Below, one piece after another: positions 9,475 to 19,016 of a DNA stretch of 64,000 nt. How positions within the stretch are numbered: position 1 is the stretch's first letter; every line of letters starts with the position of its first letter. The DNA comes from Shewanella oneidensis MR-1 (GTDB taxonomy: Bacteria > Pseudomonadota > Gammaproteobacteria > Enterobacterales > Shewanellaceae), in assembly GCF_000146165.2 (NCBI RefSeq), contig NC_004347.2, positions 3,506,790 through 3,570,789 of the forward strand. Direction: 5' to 3'. The notes beneath the pieces are model-generated. The model saw only the letters and a program-made list of their open reading frames with translations, had not been told where the DNA came from and made no database searches. A program made the position numbers and the translations under genes.

Positions 9475-10010
9475 GATTTTTCTCCTAATAATTGCGCTCG
9501 TAAACTTGGACGACTGGTTTTAGTCGATAACCAAATGGCTAAAAAGGCCTGTGAAAATTGTGGATCTTGGATGAGCCTGAGGGGTTGTTGGTTAAAATAA
9601 AACTGGCTCTGGTTTGAGTCTATAAGCTTAAAACTTAAATGATCACCTAGCGCAACATTGGGCCAAATGCCCTTAAGTAAATTAAGCCAGTTACCAATAT
9701 CACTATCGGCGTAACCTAGATGTCGCCATTGTTCGGCTGTGGCTTCGAGTAAATCTGCAGCATCAATATCACGATAATATTCAATATCTAACAGTTGCGG
9801 ATACTCCCCCTGTTGATACTGACCGGTTGGCGTCATGAGCCTAGCTTTATATAAGTTGAACCACAACCAATCCATTTCGCCGCGCCCAACCTCAACAAGA
9901 TCTTTGGTCATCGAGTTATCGACCGCAGACGTTGAATTTGCATATCCACAAAAGGGTAAGAACAACCCAAAGATGACGCTAAGATACGCTTTAGTCGATA
10001 GCATAGACAT
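9462..10010 (-). CDS. Chalcone-isomerase-like periplasmic protein
   Basis: The protein has 182 residues from the ATG at 10010, which has GGAGAAG upstream; the frame extends 11 codons further without a ribosome site. An N-terminal signal peptide (STKAYLSVIFGLFLPFCGYA) exports it. The segment VEVGRGEMDWLWFNLYKARL and the following fold pattern resemble the bacterial chalcone-isomerase-like family, which more likely binds fatty acids than flavonoids. Sits between DUF2878 and DUF3833, suggesting a lipid-binding or isomerase role. Family call moderate, substrate unknown. Confidence 0.7.
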   Translation of the reverse strand: MSMLSTKAYLSVIFGLFLPFCGYANSTSAVDNSMTKDLVEVGRGEMDWLWFNLYKARLMTPTGQYQQGEYPQLLDIEYYRDIDAADLLEATAEQWRHLGYADSDIGNWLNLLKGIWPNVALGDHLSFKLIDSNQSQFYFNQQPLRLIQDPQFSQAFLAIWLSTKTSRPSLRAQLLGEKSCDC

Positions 10011-10030
10011 CTGACTTCTCCACTTAAAAA

Positions 10031-10612
10031 TTAACGATCGCACAGGCGATGAGTTTCTAGCCCATAACGACTTATCTGCCTATCACTACGGGATATTTTG
10101 ATAAACAGCGGCAATAAGATAGCCCAAACAACAGCAAGGATAAGCATGGAAACACTTTCGCCAAAAGGAAGCGTCACCGCATTAAATTGTGCGCCCGCAA
10201 TGTAGCTAAGACTGCCAAATACACCGCCCAATATAACCTGCAAAAGAATAGGTAAAGCACGCATAAAAATAAGGCTATGGTGCAGGCTCAAGGCAAAATG
10301 CAGCCATAGACAGGCGAGCCACCAAGGTAAAACGGTAAACTCAAATACCCCGAACAAGGTAAGCAGGACATCAATAACGATACCCAGCAGCCCCACCTTA
10401 ACCATGGTACTGAAGTCCCGAAGCACAGCTTGTCGGTTTTCAACTAAAGCCAACAGCATAAAATGAATCAATAACAAAGGGATATTGAGAAGCAATACTC
10501 CATTTCCCCATAAGATGCTACTCCACCAAACACACTGAAAACTCAAGGCGTTATAGATAATAAATCCTTGAAGCTTTGACATATTTTTAATGTATCTGAC
10601 CATAGGGAGCAT
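10031..10612 (-). CDS. DUF2878 inner-membrane protein
   Basis: 193 residues, mostly hydrophobic with five or six predicted membrane helices and a basic C-terminal tail (KISRSDRQISRYG). It matches DUF2878, of unknown function, which commonly follows CFA-synthase-like genes. The true start is uncertain: ATGs at 10612, 10603 and 10582 are all possible and none has a strong ribosome site; MSKLQGFIIYN (10582) resembles a usual family start. Twelve bases after the methyltransferase gene. Confidence 0.8.
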   Translation of the reverse strand: MLPMVRYIKNMSKLQGFIIYNALSFQCVWWSSILWGNGVLLLNIPLLLIHFMLLALVENRQAVLRDFSTMVKVGLLGIVIDVLLTLFGVFEFTVLPWWLACLWLHFALSLHHSLIFMRALPILLQVILGGVFGSLSYIAGAQFNAVTLPFGESVSMLILAVVWAILLPLFIKISRSDRQISRYGLETHRLCDR

Positions 10613-10624
10613 CTCAGCGCGACG

Positions 10625-11881
10625 TTAGCAACGGTTAATCGCATTGGGTAAACGATACCCAGGGCGCACAGCCACTAAATGCACAGTGCTTGTGGTGCGC
10701 TCTAAAAATCCGCCTTCGCAGTAACTGAGGTAAAACTTCCACATGCGAATAAAATCTTCGCCATAACCAAGGGTTTGGATTTGGGCAACGGAACGGTCAA
10801 AGTTGTCGTGCCAATCCTTTAAGGTTTTGGCGTAATCTAAGCCCATATCATCGATTGACCAGACCTGCATATCGGTGCGCTTCGCTAAATGGCCAACCAT
10901 TTGCTGAACCGAAGGCAAACAGCCGCCGGGGAAAATATATCGCTGAATAAAATCAACGCTTTTACGATAACTGTCGTAACGTTGATCTGAAATCGTGATT
11001 GCCTGTAATAACATCCGCCCTTCGGGTTTGAGTAATGATTCTAGCTTTTTAAAGAACCCTGGTAGATATTCATGGCCTACGGCTTCAATCATCTCGATAG
11101 ACACCAATCTATCGTATTGGCCGCTAAGATTTCGATAATCCTCGGTCAGCAAGGTCACACTATCGCTTAGCCCTTCACGTTCGACCCGCGCTTTAGCATA
11201 GGCATATTGGGCATCGGAGATGGTGGTGGTCGTAACATGCACACCATAATTTTTAGCTGCATAAATCGCCAAAGCGCCCCAACCTGTACCGATTTCTAAT
11301 AGGGTTTGCCCCGGCTTTAAATCGAGCCGCTCGCAAATGGTTTTGAGCTTGTGTAGCTGCGCATCTGCAAGACTTGCCTCGCTATGGGGATACAAGGCAC
11401 TGGAGTACAACATTTCACGGTCTAAAAACTGCTCGTACAACGCATTGCCCAAATCGTAATGGGCAAGGATATTGCGTTTCGAGCCCTGTTGCGAATTACG
11501 ATTCAATAAGTGCTTAAGGCGATTAATCGTGCCAGTAAGCCAACTAAATTTGGCTTCAATCTGGTCAAGTAGCGGCAGATTTCGGGCAAAAAGTTGCACG
11601 ACTTTGGTTAAATCAGGGCTGCTCCAATAGCCTTGGATATAGCCCTCACCAGCACCTATGGAGCCTGACAACATCACTTGACGATAAAAGCTCGGATGCT
11701 TCACCACTAGCGTTGCATGTAGGTCACTATGATGCTCACCAAAACGATAACTTTTATCGCCCTCGACTATGGTTAAACAGCCGTTTGGAAGATTTTCTAA
11801 TGCTTTTAGCAGTAGCTTACGGGCAAGACTGTCAGGCAACTTTGCCGTCACAACAGAAGATTGCGATGCAGTGTTTTCCAT
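10625..11881 (-). CDS. cfa: Cyclopropane-fatty-acid synthase-like SAM methyltransferase
   Basis: 418 residues from the ATG at 11881 (GGAGAAAT upstream). Acts on unsaturated acyl chains of membrane phospholipids, moving a methyl or methylene from S-adenosylmethionine. Shows the SAM motif LEIGTGWGALAIYAA, the family block RNILAHYDLGNALYEQFLD, SIEMIEAVGHEYLPGFFKKL and the C-terminal CEGGFLERTTSTVHLVA. Two bases separate it from the DUF1365 gene. In this context (FAD oxidoreductase, DUF1365) the product could be a cyclopropane fatty acid or a methylated/furan fatty acid as described for Rhodobacter Ufa enzymes; the sequence alone does not decide. Confidence 0.9.
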   Translation of the reverse strand: MENTASQSSVVTAKLPDSLARKLLLKALENLPNGCLTIVEGDKSYRFGEHHSDLHATLVVKHPSFYRQVMLSGSIGAGEGYIQGYWSSPDLTKVVQLFARNLPLLDQIEAKFSWLTGTINRLKHLLNRNSQQGSKRNILAHYDLGNALYEQFLDREMLYSSALYPHSEASLADAQLHKLKTICERLDLKPGQTLLEIGTGWGALAIYAAKNYGVHVTTTTISDAQYAYAKARVEREGLSDSVTLLTEDYRNLSGQYDRLVSIEMIEAVGHEYLPGFFKKLESLLKPEGRMLLQAITISDQRYDSYRKSVDFIQRYIFPGGCLPSVQQMVGHLAKRTDMQVWSIDDMGLDYAKTLKDWHDNFDRSVAQIQTLGYGEDFIRMWKFYLSYCEGGFLERTTSTVHLVAVRPGYRLPNAINRC

Positions 11882-11882
11882 A

Positions 11883-12674
11883 TTATTTCTCCATTTGAGC
11901 AGGATGTGGCACAAAAGGCACTCGTTTGTAGAACAGCTTTAACGCCTGCCAATAAATCCCACCGAAAATTTTCAGCGTCATAAAAGGGAAGCGAAACAAC
12001 AGTGTGCGAAGTGATGCGGCATTAATTTCTTGGCGACTCATTGAAAGCGTTGCATTAAATAAACGCTTGCCTGAATGATTCGGCAGATTTTCAATTCCAA
12101 TATTTAAGCGTTCAGAGGGGGGCTCAACATGCCACTTGTAGCGCATGTCGAGGTCCATAAAGGGGGAAACATGGAACACTTTATCAGTGGTGTTAGAGAC
12201 GGACAAATCCACTAAATAACAGTGCCTTTGATCCCAAGGTGTATTGCTCACCTCAGCAAGCATATATAAAGGTATTTGGTTTTGATAACAAAAGTAAAAA
12301 TTTACCGGACTAAAATACACACCAAAATGCCGAATTTGTCCAACAAATAGCACTCGATTACATCGCTTTTCGCCACCTAATTCTGCCACTTGCTGAAGTA
12401 CTCGGCTCTTGAGGGCTGAAGCACTCGGCTCCTCTACGTCGAGTTTACGGCTAAGATTGTCCTTTGAGGTAAACGTGGTGAGATAGTCCGCAGGATTAAA
12501 TCGCAACAAGGCGCGGCGCTGACTGGCAAATATCCGCCCCATACGACTGATAGAATCAACCTCATCCAAATCAATCGCCAGCAACGCCATTTCGTAGCTA
12601 AAGTGATGTTTTATAGGCATAAAGCGACTATGCGTCACCGTGCCATAGTAAATACCACTCTTGAGCTGACTCAT
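11883..12674 (-). CDS. DUF1365 family protein
   Basis: 263 residues from the ATG at 12674, whose ATGA overlaps the stop of the FAD oxidoreductase gene. Contains family blocks [40 protein letters not shown] and [18 protein letters not shown]1365 proteins are almost always encoded beside a CFA-like methyltransferase and an FAD-dependent oxidoreductase, and are presumed to act on the same lipid, but the reaction is not established. No signal peptide, so cytoplasmic or membrane-surface. Confidence 0.9.
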   Translation of the reverse strand: MSQLKSGIYYGTVTHSRFMPIKHHFSYEMALLAIDLDEVDSISRMGRIFASQRRALLRFNPADYLTTFTSKDNLSRKLDVEEPSASALKSRVLQQVAELGGEKRCNRVLFVGQIRHFGVYFSPVNFYFCYQNQIPLYMLAEVSNTPWDQRHCYLVDLSVSNTTDKVFHVSPFMDLDMRYKWHVEPPSERLNIGIENLPNHSGKRLFNATLSMSRQEINAASLRTLLFRFPFMTLKIFGGIYWQALKLFYKRVPFVPHPAQMEK

Positions 12675-13921
12675 AGACTGACCCCAAAATGGTCGCAAAC
12701 TTCTACTGCACTGCGTACACCATCCTCATGGAAACCATTGTGCCAATAGGCCCCTGCAAAATGGGTACGGTTTTGGCCAGAAATCTCTTCCCGCCTTGCC
12801 TGTGCCAGTAAACTACGTTCGTTAAAGACAGGATGAGCATAGTTGAAACGACGCAGAATTTTCGACTCATCAATGAGCTCGCTCTGATTGAGCGTCACAC
12901 AAAACGTAGGCGCATCTGCGGGCAAGCGCTGCAGGATATTCATATTATATGTCACTGATGCGGGGCGTTTTTTATCGCCATCTAAGCGATAATTCCAACT
13001 TGCCCAAGCCGCTTTACGCTTAGGTAAAATGCGGGTATCCGTATGCAATACCACTTCATTATTTTGATACTGTAAGTCGCCCAAAATGGCTTTTTCGGCG
13101 GAGGTTGCATCGGTTAGCATCCCAAGCGCTTGATCACTATGGCAAGCCAATATTACTTCATCAAATTCATACCACTGACCATTGACACACAACTTGACAC
13201 AATCTTCATGGCGTTCAATTGAACTGACTGGGCTGTTTAAATGGAGGTTATCTTTAAATGGTGCAATTAAATCAGGAATATAACTGCGAGAGCCGCCCTT
13301 CAGCACATACCATTGTGGTCTGTCAGTCACATTTAACAGTCCGTGATGCTCGAAGAAACGGATAAAAAAGCGCAGCGAAAAAGCACGCATATCTTCAATA
13401 CTTGACGACCAAATTGCCGCGCCCATTGGCAAAATATAGTGCTCTGCAAAAAAAGCTGAAAAGCGCTCTCTGTCGAGGAAATTCCCTAGGTTGGTATCAG
13501 GATATTGATCCTGCTGATAAATAGCCTTGCAGCTTTTATTAAACCGAACAATTTCATTTAAAAAGGCCCAAAAGCGCGGATTCAGAAGGTTACGCTTTTG
13601 AGCAAACAAACTCGCAAAGTGATGGCCATTGTATTCAAGCCCTGTGAGCACATTGTGCACGCTAAAACTCATCTCAGTCGGCAAAATACTGACATTAAGA
13701 CGCGCCAACAAACGCTCGAAAAGGGGATAAGTTCTATCGTTAAATACGATAAATCCGGTATCTATCGCATAGGTTTTACCTTGATAATCCACATCCACAG
13801 TGGCAGTGTGGCCACCGATATAATCATTAGCTTCAAAAACCGTTACCTTGTTGGCCTGACTCAACAAGTGGGCGCAGGTCAAACCTGAAATCCCTGTACC
13901 TACAATGGCAATATTTTTCAT
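12671..13921 (-). CDS. FAD-dependent amine-oxidase/desaturase-type oxidoreductase
   Basis: 416 residues. The N terminus has the dinucleotide-binding motif [17 protein letters not shown] followed by an acidic strand end ([17 protein letters not shown]); the C terminus has the second FAD block [20 protein letters not shown]. It belongs to the flavin amine-oxidase/desaturase superfamily found next to DUF1365 and CFA-like genes. Likely introduces or shifts a double bond in an acyl chain; in Rhodobacter a related gene set makes furan fatty acids. ATGA overlaps with both flanking genes show tight translational coupling. Confidence 0.88.
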   Translation of the reverse strand: MKNIAIVGTGISGLTCAHLLSQANKVTVFEANDYIGGHTATVDVDYQGKTYAIDTGFIVFNDRTYPLFERLLARLNVSILPTEMSFSVHNVLTGLEYNGHHFASLFAQKRNLLNPRFWAFLNEIVRFNKSCKAIYQQDQYPDTNLGNFLDRERFSAFFAEHYILPMGAAIWSSSIEDMRAFSLRFFIRFFEHHGLLNVTDRPQWYVLKGGSRSYIPDLIAPFKDNLHLNSPVSSIERHEDCVKLCVNGQWYEFDEVILACHSDQALGMLTDATSAEKAILGDLQYQNNEVVLHTDTRILPKRKAAWASWNYRLDGDKKRPASVTYNMNILQRLPADAPTFCVTLNQSELIDESKILRRFNYAHPVFNERSLLAQARREEISGQNRTHFAGAYWHNGFHEDGVRSAVEVCDHFGVSL

Positions 13922-14718
13922 CTTTTGGTGCCCTTTAGCGCTTGTGCTTGGCTATCTCTTTGGATCATTTTTTGCCATACAAATGCAGGTAAAAATGACA
14001 TCAATTTCAGTAAATAAGTAAATCGTTTTGGAAAATGGATCTCTGCATCACCGCGTTCTATTCCAACACGAATCGCCAGCGAAGCCTCATGCACATCAAT
14101 TTGCATTGGCATGGCAAAGTCATTTTTGGCGGTTAAAGGTGTTGCCACAAATCCTGGGCAAATCACGCTGACACCAATATTATCTTGCGCAAGATCGAGT
14201 GAGAGACTCGCGGCCAAGTACTTAACGCCCGCTTTAGATGCGCCATAAGCCTCTGCACGGGGAAAAGGCAAATAAATCGCGCTGGAACTCATCAAGGCTA
14301 ATTGCGCGCTCTTTGGCATTAGAGGTAAAAATGCCCCTAAACAGTAGCCCATCGCAATCAAGTTAGTATGAATTACCCGCTCAAAGAGCTGATCGTCAAA
14401 ATGTTTTGCATCGTCGATATACTCACAACTACCTGCGTTGAGGATAACAACATCTAATAGACATTCACTACTTGAGAGCATATCGCCTAGCTCAGAGGCC
14501 GTCTGCTGGACTTGAAGGCGATCAGTAACATCAAAACTCAAGCAAGTGGCGCCTATCAATTCAGTCTGCGCCAACAAATCAAGTTTTGTGGCGTCACGGC
14601 CACAGGCAATCACATGCCAACCTAAGGCCAAATAATCCTTCGCTAACTGCAAACCGATACCGGAGCTTGCCCCTGTTACCAGCACTGTGTTGATTTTTTT
14701 GCTGAGTAAAGAGGCCAT
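13918..14718 (-). CDS. Short-chain dehydrogenase/reductase
   Basis: A 266-residue NAD(P)-binding oxidoreductase. Cofactor motif VTGASSGIGLQLAKDY, structural ILNAGSCEY (NAG) and the catalytic Ser plus YGASK (MSSSAIYL ... AEAYGASKAG) are intact. The substrate cannot be read from sequence; the operon suggests a keto- or hydroxy-acyl chain. It starts at a TAATG overlap with the NTF2-like gene and ends in an ATGA overlap with the FAD gene. Confidence 0.9.
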   Translation of the reverse strand: MASLLSKKINTVLVTGASSGIGLQLAKDYLALGWHVIACGRDATKLDLLAQTELIGATCLSFDVTDRLQVQQTASELGDMLSSSECLLDVVILNAGSCEYIDDAKHFDDQLFERVIHTNLIAMGYCLGAFLPLMPKSAQLALMSSSAIYLPFPRAEAYGASKAGVKYLAASLSLDLAQDNIGVSVICPGFVATPLTAKNDFAMPMQIDVHEASLAIRVGIERGDAEIHFPKRFTYLLKLMSFLPAFVWQKMIQRDSQAQALKGTKR

Positions 14719-15164
14719 TACTTTGCAGCTCGGTCTTTAAGCAGACGGATAAGCCCGCCCATACAAGGCAAATGCTCATACAGCATTTGCCCAAGGTCGA
14801 AATAATCCCGATGAAAATAAATCCGCTGATGAAACTTAAGCTGGCTCATCCCATCAACCCGAACTACCTCTCCTTTATTGAGCTTAGGATGACGATATTG
14901 CATTTGCCAAAACAGCGAGGCTTGGGTGTCATCCTGTAATACTTCTTTGATTTCAAAATGAATATAGCCGATATTTTGATAAAGCTTGGCAAAATACTGT
15001 GTCAGCGCGTTTAGGCCATTCACTTGATGCATAGGATCGATAAAACAAATATTGTCATCATAGACCTCTGCAAGTAGATGCAGGTTGTCCTTGTTTAACG
15101 CTTGATAGAGGCCGATAAAATCATCTACTAATCCGCTATGCTCAATCTTCGCTTGGTTTATCAT
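14718..15164 (-). CDS. NTF2-like (SnoaL-type) small protein
   Basis: 148 residues with an alpha+beta barrel pattern typical of the SnoaL/NTF2-like superfamily (FIGLYQALNKDNLHLLAEVY, then DNICFIDPMHQVNGLNALTQ, FEIKEVLQDDTQASLFWQMQ). Members bind small hydrophobic ligands and some are isomerases. GGGAGTG precedes the ATG. It lies 44 bases after the photolyase gene, the widest gap in the operon. Confidence 0.82.
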   Translation of the reverse strand: MINQAKIEHSGLVDDFIGLYQALNKDNLHLLAEVYDDNICFIDPMHQVNGLNALTQYFAKLYQNIGYIHFEIKEVLQDDTQASLFWQMQYRHPKLNKGEVVRVDGMSQLKFHQRIYFHRDYFDLGQMLYEHLPCMGGLIRLLKDRAAK

Positions 15165-15208
15165 CCAGACACTCCCTGAGGGATAAGTATTAAGGTTGAA
15201 CTTATGGT

Positions 15209-16747
15209 CTAAGCCTTTTTCAGCACACCTAGTACCGTCAGCGCCCTTGCCCTTGCTGCATTGTGCTCAACAATCGCATTGGGATAATCCGCTTGCGATG
15301 CAAATAACGGTGCTTCAAACAACGAAGGCATTTTTTGCTGATTGGGTTGGTGCAATCGCGTCACGCCCCAAGATGCGAGTTCTGGTAAGTACTTACGAAT
15401 AAAGCGGCCATCTGGATCAAACTTTTCGCTCTGGCTCATAGGATTAAAAATCCGAAAGTACGGCTGCGCATCACAACCGCATCCAGCTGACCACTGCCAG
15501 CCACCGTTGTTAGCCGCCAGATCGCCGTCGATAAGATGCTGGCGGAAATACCGCTCCCCCCAACGCCAATCAATAAGCAAGTGTTTGGTTAAAAAGCTCG
15601 CCACCACCATACGCAGACGATTATGCATCCAGCCCGTTTGATTAAGTTGCCGCATGGCCGCATCCACTATCGGATAGCCTGTTTTGCCCTCACACCAAGC
15701 TAAAAACTCACTTTGATTATTACGCCACAGCACATGATCGGCTTGGCGATTAAAGTTGTTTCCCTTTGATAAATCAGGAAAAGCCACCAGCAAATGACGG
15801 TAGAACTCCCGCCAAATCAGCTCATTTAGCCATGTTCGCCCTGGGCTTGTGTCATCAACAATGACTTCAGGGAAACGTTGTAATAGCGCCGCGACACATT
15901 GCCTTGGGCTGAGTACGCCAATCGCCAAATAAGGGGAGATAACACTGGTGCCATCAATGGCGGGGAAATCTCTATCTTGCTTATAGTCTTGCACTTTTTG
16001 CTGAATAAATTGATTAAGCAGCCGCTTGGCTTGCCCTTCACCTGCCGCCCACTGCTCACTCGAGATAAGCGGATTTGGTGCGGTTTGATTGAAGCCTTTT
16101 TTAGATGACGCAATGTCCTTACTCGCAGCTAAATAAGTCGACCCGATATTTTTAAAAAATAATGGCTTAGGCTCAGACAAGATAGAGCCTAGCGGCGCGG
16201 GCACACCTAGCGGCAAAATGGCCTGTTTTGCGGCAACCTCTCGCCACTTGCGACTAAAAGGAGTGAACACCCGATACATGTCACCACTTAAATTAAGCAC
16301 GGTTCCCGGTGGTAATAAGCAATGTTCATCACTAAGTGACAAAGGAATTCCCGCTTCAACACAAGCTTGATCGCGCTTTTGCTCATTGATCTCAGGTTCT
16401 TGTCCTGCAAATACCCGTCCAATACTATGCTCTTCACAATAACTCGTTAAAAATGCGGGAATATCTCTAAAGCTATCGAGTTGAATGAGTTCAAATTCAA
16501 CCCCTAAGCTCACCAGTCCTTGGGCCAGTAGATTCACATGCCGCTGAATAAAGTCGAGTTGAATTGGCGCGATATCATGCTGATGCCATTGACTTGGGGT
16601 GGCGATGTAAATCGCTTTAAGCTTGGCGGCATGATGTTGCCTTACCCAATCACAGGCGGCCGTAAACGCTTGATTATCGGTAAGGCGCAGATCTTGCCGA
16701 AACCACATTAATGCATGTTTCCCCGACCTGTTTTGATTAACGCTCAT
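15209..16747 (-). CDS. phrB: Deoxyribodipyrimidine photolyase (class I CPD)
   Basis: Uses blue light to split cyclobutane pyrimidine dimers, with FAD and an antenna chromophore. 512 residues from the ATG at 16747 (GGAGGGATT upstream; overlaps the MerR gene end by 11 bases). The N-terminal alpha/beta domain starts HALMWFRQDLRLTDNQAF. The FAD domain shows GRTWLNELIWREFYRHLL, TGWMHNRLRMVVASFL and DGDLAANNGGWQWSAGCGCD, followed by FRIFNPMSQSEKFDPDG. All match bacterial class I photolyase. Second gene of the operon. Confidence 0.95.
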   Translation of the reverse strand: MSVNQNRSGKHALMWFRQDLRLTDNQAFTAACDWVRQHHAAKLKAIYIATPSQWHQHDIAPIQLDFIQRHVNLLAQGLVSLGVEFELIQLDSFRDIPAFLTSYCEEHSIGRVFAGQEPEINEQKRDQACVEAGIPLSLSDEHCLLPPGTVLNLSGDMYRVFTPFSRKWREVAAKQAILPLGVPAPLGSILSEPKPLFFKNIGSTYLAASKDIASSKKGFNQTAPNPLISSEQWAAGEGQAKRLLNQFIQQKVQDYKQDRDFPAIDGTSVISPYLAIGVLSPRQCVAALLQRFPEVIVDDTSPGRTWLNELIWREFYRHLLVAFPDLSKGNNFNRQADHVLWRNNQSEFLAWCEGKTGYPIVDAAMRQLNQTGWMHNRLRMVVASFLTKHLLIDWRWGERYFRQHLIDGDLAANNGGWQWSAGCGCDAQPYFRIFNPMSQSEKFDPDGRFIRKYLPELASWGVTRLHQPNQQKMPSLFEAPLFASQADYPNAIVEHNAARARALTVLGVLKKA

Positions 16748-17774
16748 CGACAATCCCTCCTTGAATTTGTTCGGCGTTAGCCATGATTTTCTGTCTGCGG
16801 TGCTGCTTTTTGTGGTGCTGCTTCGCGGTGGCGATTTGTCCAATCAAGTCGGCTACATTCGGGGCAATAAAACCTGATAATGCAGTTAATGTGGGCGCAA
16901 AGGGACCTATGAGGTAGCAAGCCAGTGGCATTGTGTCGAGCAAGGTTTGTAGCTCAGTTTGCTTTGATAGCGAATGATTTGCCTCTGGTAATAACACTAA
17001 AGCATCAACCTTAAGTCTGTTATTGATAAGCCCAAGACTGCTGATATGTTGCACGCCAAGATTAATCACAGTGACTTTTAACTCGGCAAGCTCCAATAAT
17101 ATTACGAGGAAAGATAAACGGTTAGTAAGGCTTGAACTGGACGCAAGAGTAGGCTCTGTATTTTTTTGCGATGTAACATAAGGCAAACGCACTAACGCAA
17201 TCTGGGGCGAACTTGCTAGCCCCGCCGCGCTTAAACGCCCACCGATACGGCTAGCTAACTCACTGTCTAACCAAGCAAGCAGCAGCTCAACATCTAAACG
17301 CGGCTCCAGTAAAGGCATTAATTGTGCAAACCAAGCATGTAGCAGTTTTTGTTTAACCAATTGAAATGGATATAAGCCCAAGGTTTCATCCAAAATTTGG
17401 TGAAACGTGAGCTGATCTAACTCAAAAAGTGCAGCATTTAACGCTAATATCTGCTGATGCCAAATGTCTGACTTTTGAGATTGCGCACTCGCGACATCGA
17501 GCGCTTTAGCCGAACTCATCAATAATGGTTTTACCTTACTGATGGCAACGCCTTTTGCTAACCATGCATTAATCTCATGAATTTGTTTAATATTTTCGGC
17601 ATTATACAACCTGTGCCCCTTGGGAGTACGTTCAGGGATAACAAGCCCAAAACGGCGCTGCCAAGCCCTTAATGTCACCGCATTAACGCCAGTAAGCCGC
17701 GACACCTCACCGATCGGCAGTAATTGGCTACTGCAGGGATTATCAGCTGCAAGCTCTAAATTATGATCTTCCAT
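16737..17774 (-). CDS. MerR-family regulator related to CarH/LitR, without a visible B12 ligand motif
   Basis: 345 residues. A MerR winged helix at about 19-85 (LLPIGEVSRLTGVNAVTLRA, then WQRRFGLVIPERTPKGHRLY) is followed by a four-helix region and a Rossmann-like C-terminal part (LLELAELKVTVINLGVQHIS), the layout of light-sensing CarH/LitR repressors. The D-x-H-x-x-G cobalamin ligand motif is absent: that position reads SSSLTNRLSFLVI. First gene of the operon, so it is probably autoregulatory. A GCCTAGCCTAGGGC imperfect palindrome about 30 bases upstream of the start may be its operator. Likely responds to light or oxidants through another factor; this is inference. Confidence 0.85.
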   Translation of the reverse strand: MEDHNLELAADNPCSSQLLPIGEVSRLTGVNAVTLRAWQRRFGLVIPERTPKGHRLYNAENIKQIHEINAWLAKGVAISKVKPLLMSSAKALDVASAQSQKSDIWHQQILALNAALFELDQLTFHQILDETLGLYPFQLVKQKLLHAWFAQLMPLLEPRLDVELLLAWLDSELASRIGGRLSAAGLASSPQIALVRLPYVTSQKNTEPTLASSSSLTNRLSFLVILLELAELKVTVINLGVQHISSLGLINNRLKVDALVLLPEANHSLSKQTELQTLLDTMPLACYLIGPFAPTLTALSGFIAPNVADLIGQIATAKQHHKKQHRRQKIMANAEQIQGGIVDER

Positions 17775-17861
17775 TTTTGTCTCTTAACGCGTTAGTCTGA
17801 ATGCCTAGCCTAGGGCGTGTTGTGCTAAACCACCCCGCAAACCACTCTTATCCGCCCCCAA

Positions 17862-18815
17862 CTAATAGGCGTAACGTAACTTTAATTCCTCTGGATGAGG
17901 ATTTAAGTACACTTGATCTTCAATATAAGGTGTTGGAAATTGTCTTAAGTAGTGATTAATCAAGGTGATAGGTACCAATAGTGGCAAGAGTCCTTGACGA
18001 TACTTCATAATCATCTCTGACAGCTCTAGCTTTTGCTCCTTGGTTAAATGCTTTTTAAAATAGCCCTGAATATGCTGTAAGGTGCTGGTATGGTTTTTAC
18101 GGGTCGCATTGATTTTTAAGGCGGCCATAAAGCCGGTAAAATAGCAGTCAGCGGTCGCTTCAATATCCTCAATATTGGCCACAATGGGCCCAAGCTCGCG
18201 ATACCATTTGGGACTATGGGCCATTAATAAGTACTTATAACGGGAGTGAAATTTCACTAACTTATGCTTAGTTAGCCCCTCGTGACGCATCTTGTGCCAA
18301 TCGTGATAGGCATAGACCCTTGTAAAAAAGTTTTCCCGCAGCACCATATCGTGCAAACGCCCTTCTTCTTCAACCGGTAAATGGGGATAACGTTCCATCA
18401 ATTTGCGGGCAAATACGCCAATACCGGATTTAGAGCCGTTATTGGTGCCAATCTTGTACTCTGTCACACGTTCCATTCCGCAGGTTGGGGATTTAGCACA
18501 CAGCAGGTACCCCCCTAAAAAATCTAACTCTTCTACTTTGCGCTCACTAAAATCATTGAGTTTTTCGGTGACATCCAAGCTACCATCCCCACTCTGTACT
18601 CGAATTTGCTCACCATCGCGTACTAAACGAATACTTTTACGGGGTGCACCTAGACCAATCGCCATTTCTGGACAAATAGGAACATAATCAAAAAATGATG
18701 CAATTTCTTGATTACAATAGGAGGAATTTTTATGACCGCCATCAAAACGAACCTTTTCTCCTAAGAGGCAGGCACTAATCCCTATTTGAATACGCTGTGG
18801 ATTAAACTTGTACAT
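17862..18815 (-). CDS. DUF523-DUF1722 fusion protein (TudS/YbgA type)
   Basis: 317 residues. The N-terminal half (to about 150) is DUF523, with cysteines in GISACLLGE, VPICPEMAIGLG and SPTCGM; DUF523/TudS proteins use a [4Fe-4S] cluster to desulfurise thiouracil-type compounds. The C-terminal half is DUF1722 (YbgA), with HKLVKFHSRYKYLLMAHSP. AAGGAATCTC precedes the ATG. In E. coli ybgA lies directly before phrB; here it lies just upstream of merR-phrB on the same strand with an 87-base gap, so this link is conserved. Confidence 0.88.
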   Translation of the reverse strand: MYKFNPQRIQIGISACLLGEKVRFDGGHKNSSYCNQEIASFFDYVPICPEMAIGLGAPRKSIRLVRDGEQIRVQSGDGSLDVTEKLNDFSERKVEELDFLGGYLLCAKSPTCGMERVTEYKIGTNNGSKSGIGVFARKLMERYPHLPVEEEGRLHDMVLRENFFTRVYAYHDWHKMRHEGLTKHKLVKFHSRYKYLLMAHSPKWYRELGPIVANIEDIEATADCYFTGFMAALKINATRKNHTSTLQHIQGYFKKHLTKEQKLELSEMIMKYRQGLLPLLVPITLINHYLRQFPTPYIEDQVYLNPHPEELKLRYAY

Positions 18816-18937
18816 AATGAGATTCCTTGTATCACTTTAGATACTATTACGGACCATTCTTGTACAAGGATCAAGTTTTTGTACAAATTTCTATAAAAAT
18901 GATTTCTTCCTAAAAATCCAACGAAAGTCGACTTAGT

Positions 18938-18955
18938 TTGGCCCTGATATTGCTT
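18938..18955 (+). promoter_or_regulatory. Sigma-54-type -24/-12 promoter
   Basis: TTGGCCCTGATATTGCTT has GG and GC exactly ten bases apart and fits the TTGGCACG-N4-TTGCA pattern well. The GC element is 63 bases upstream of the ATG at 19017. In this group sigma-54 drives flagellar and nitrogen genes. Confidence 0.6.
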
Positions 18956-19016
18956 AATTTATTGGCCCGTTGGCGCGGCAAGTAAACGATAAACAAAACT
19001 CGGGAGAAATAAGGAC

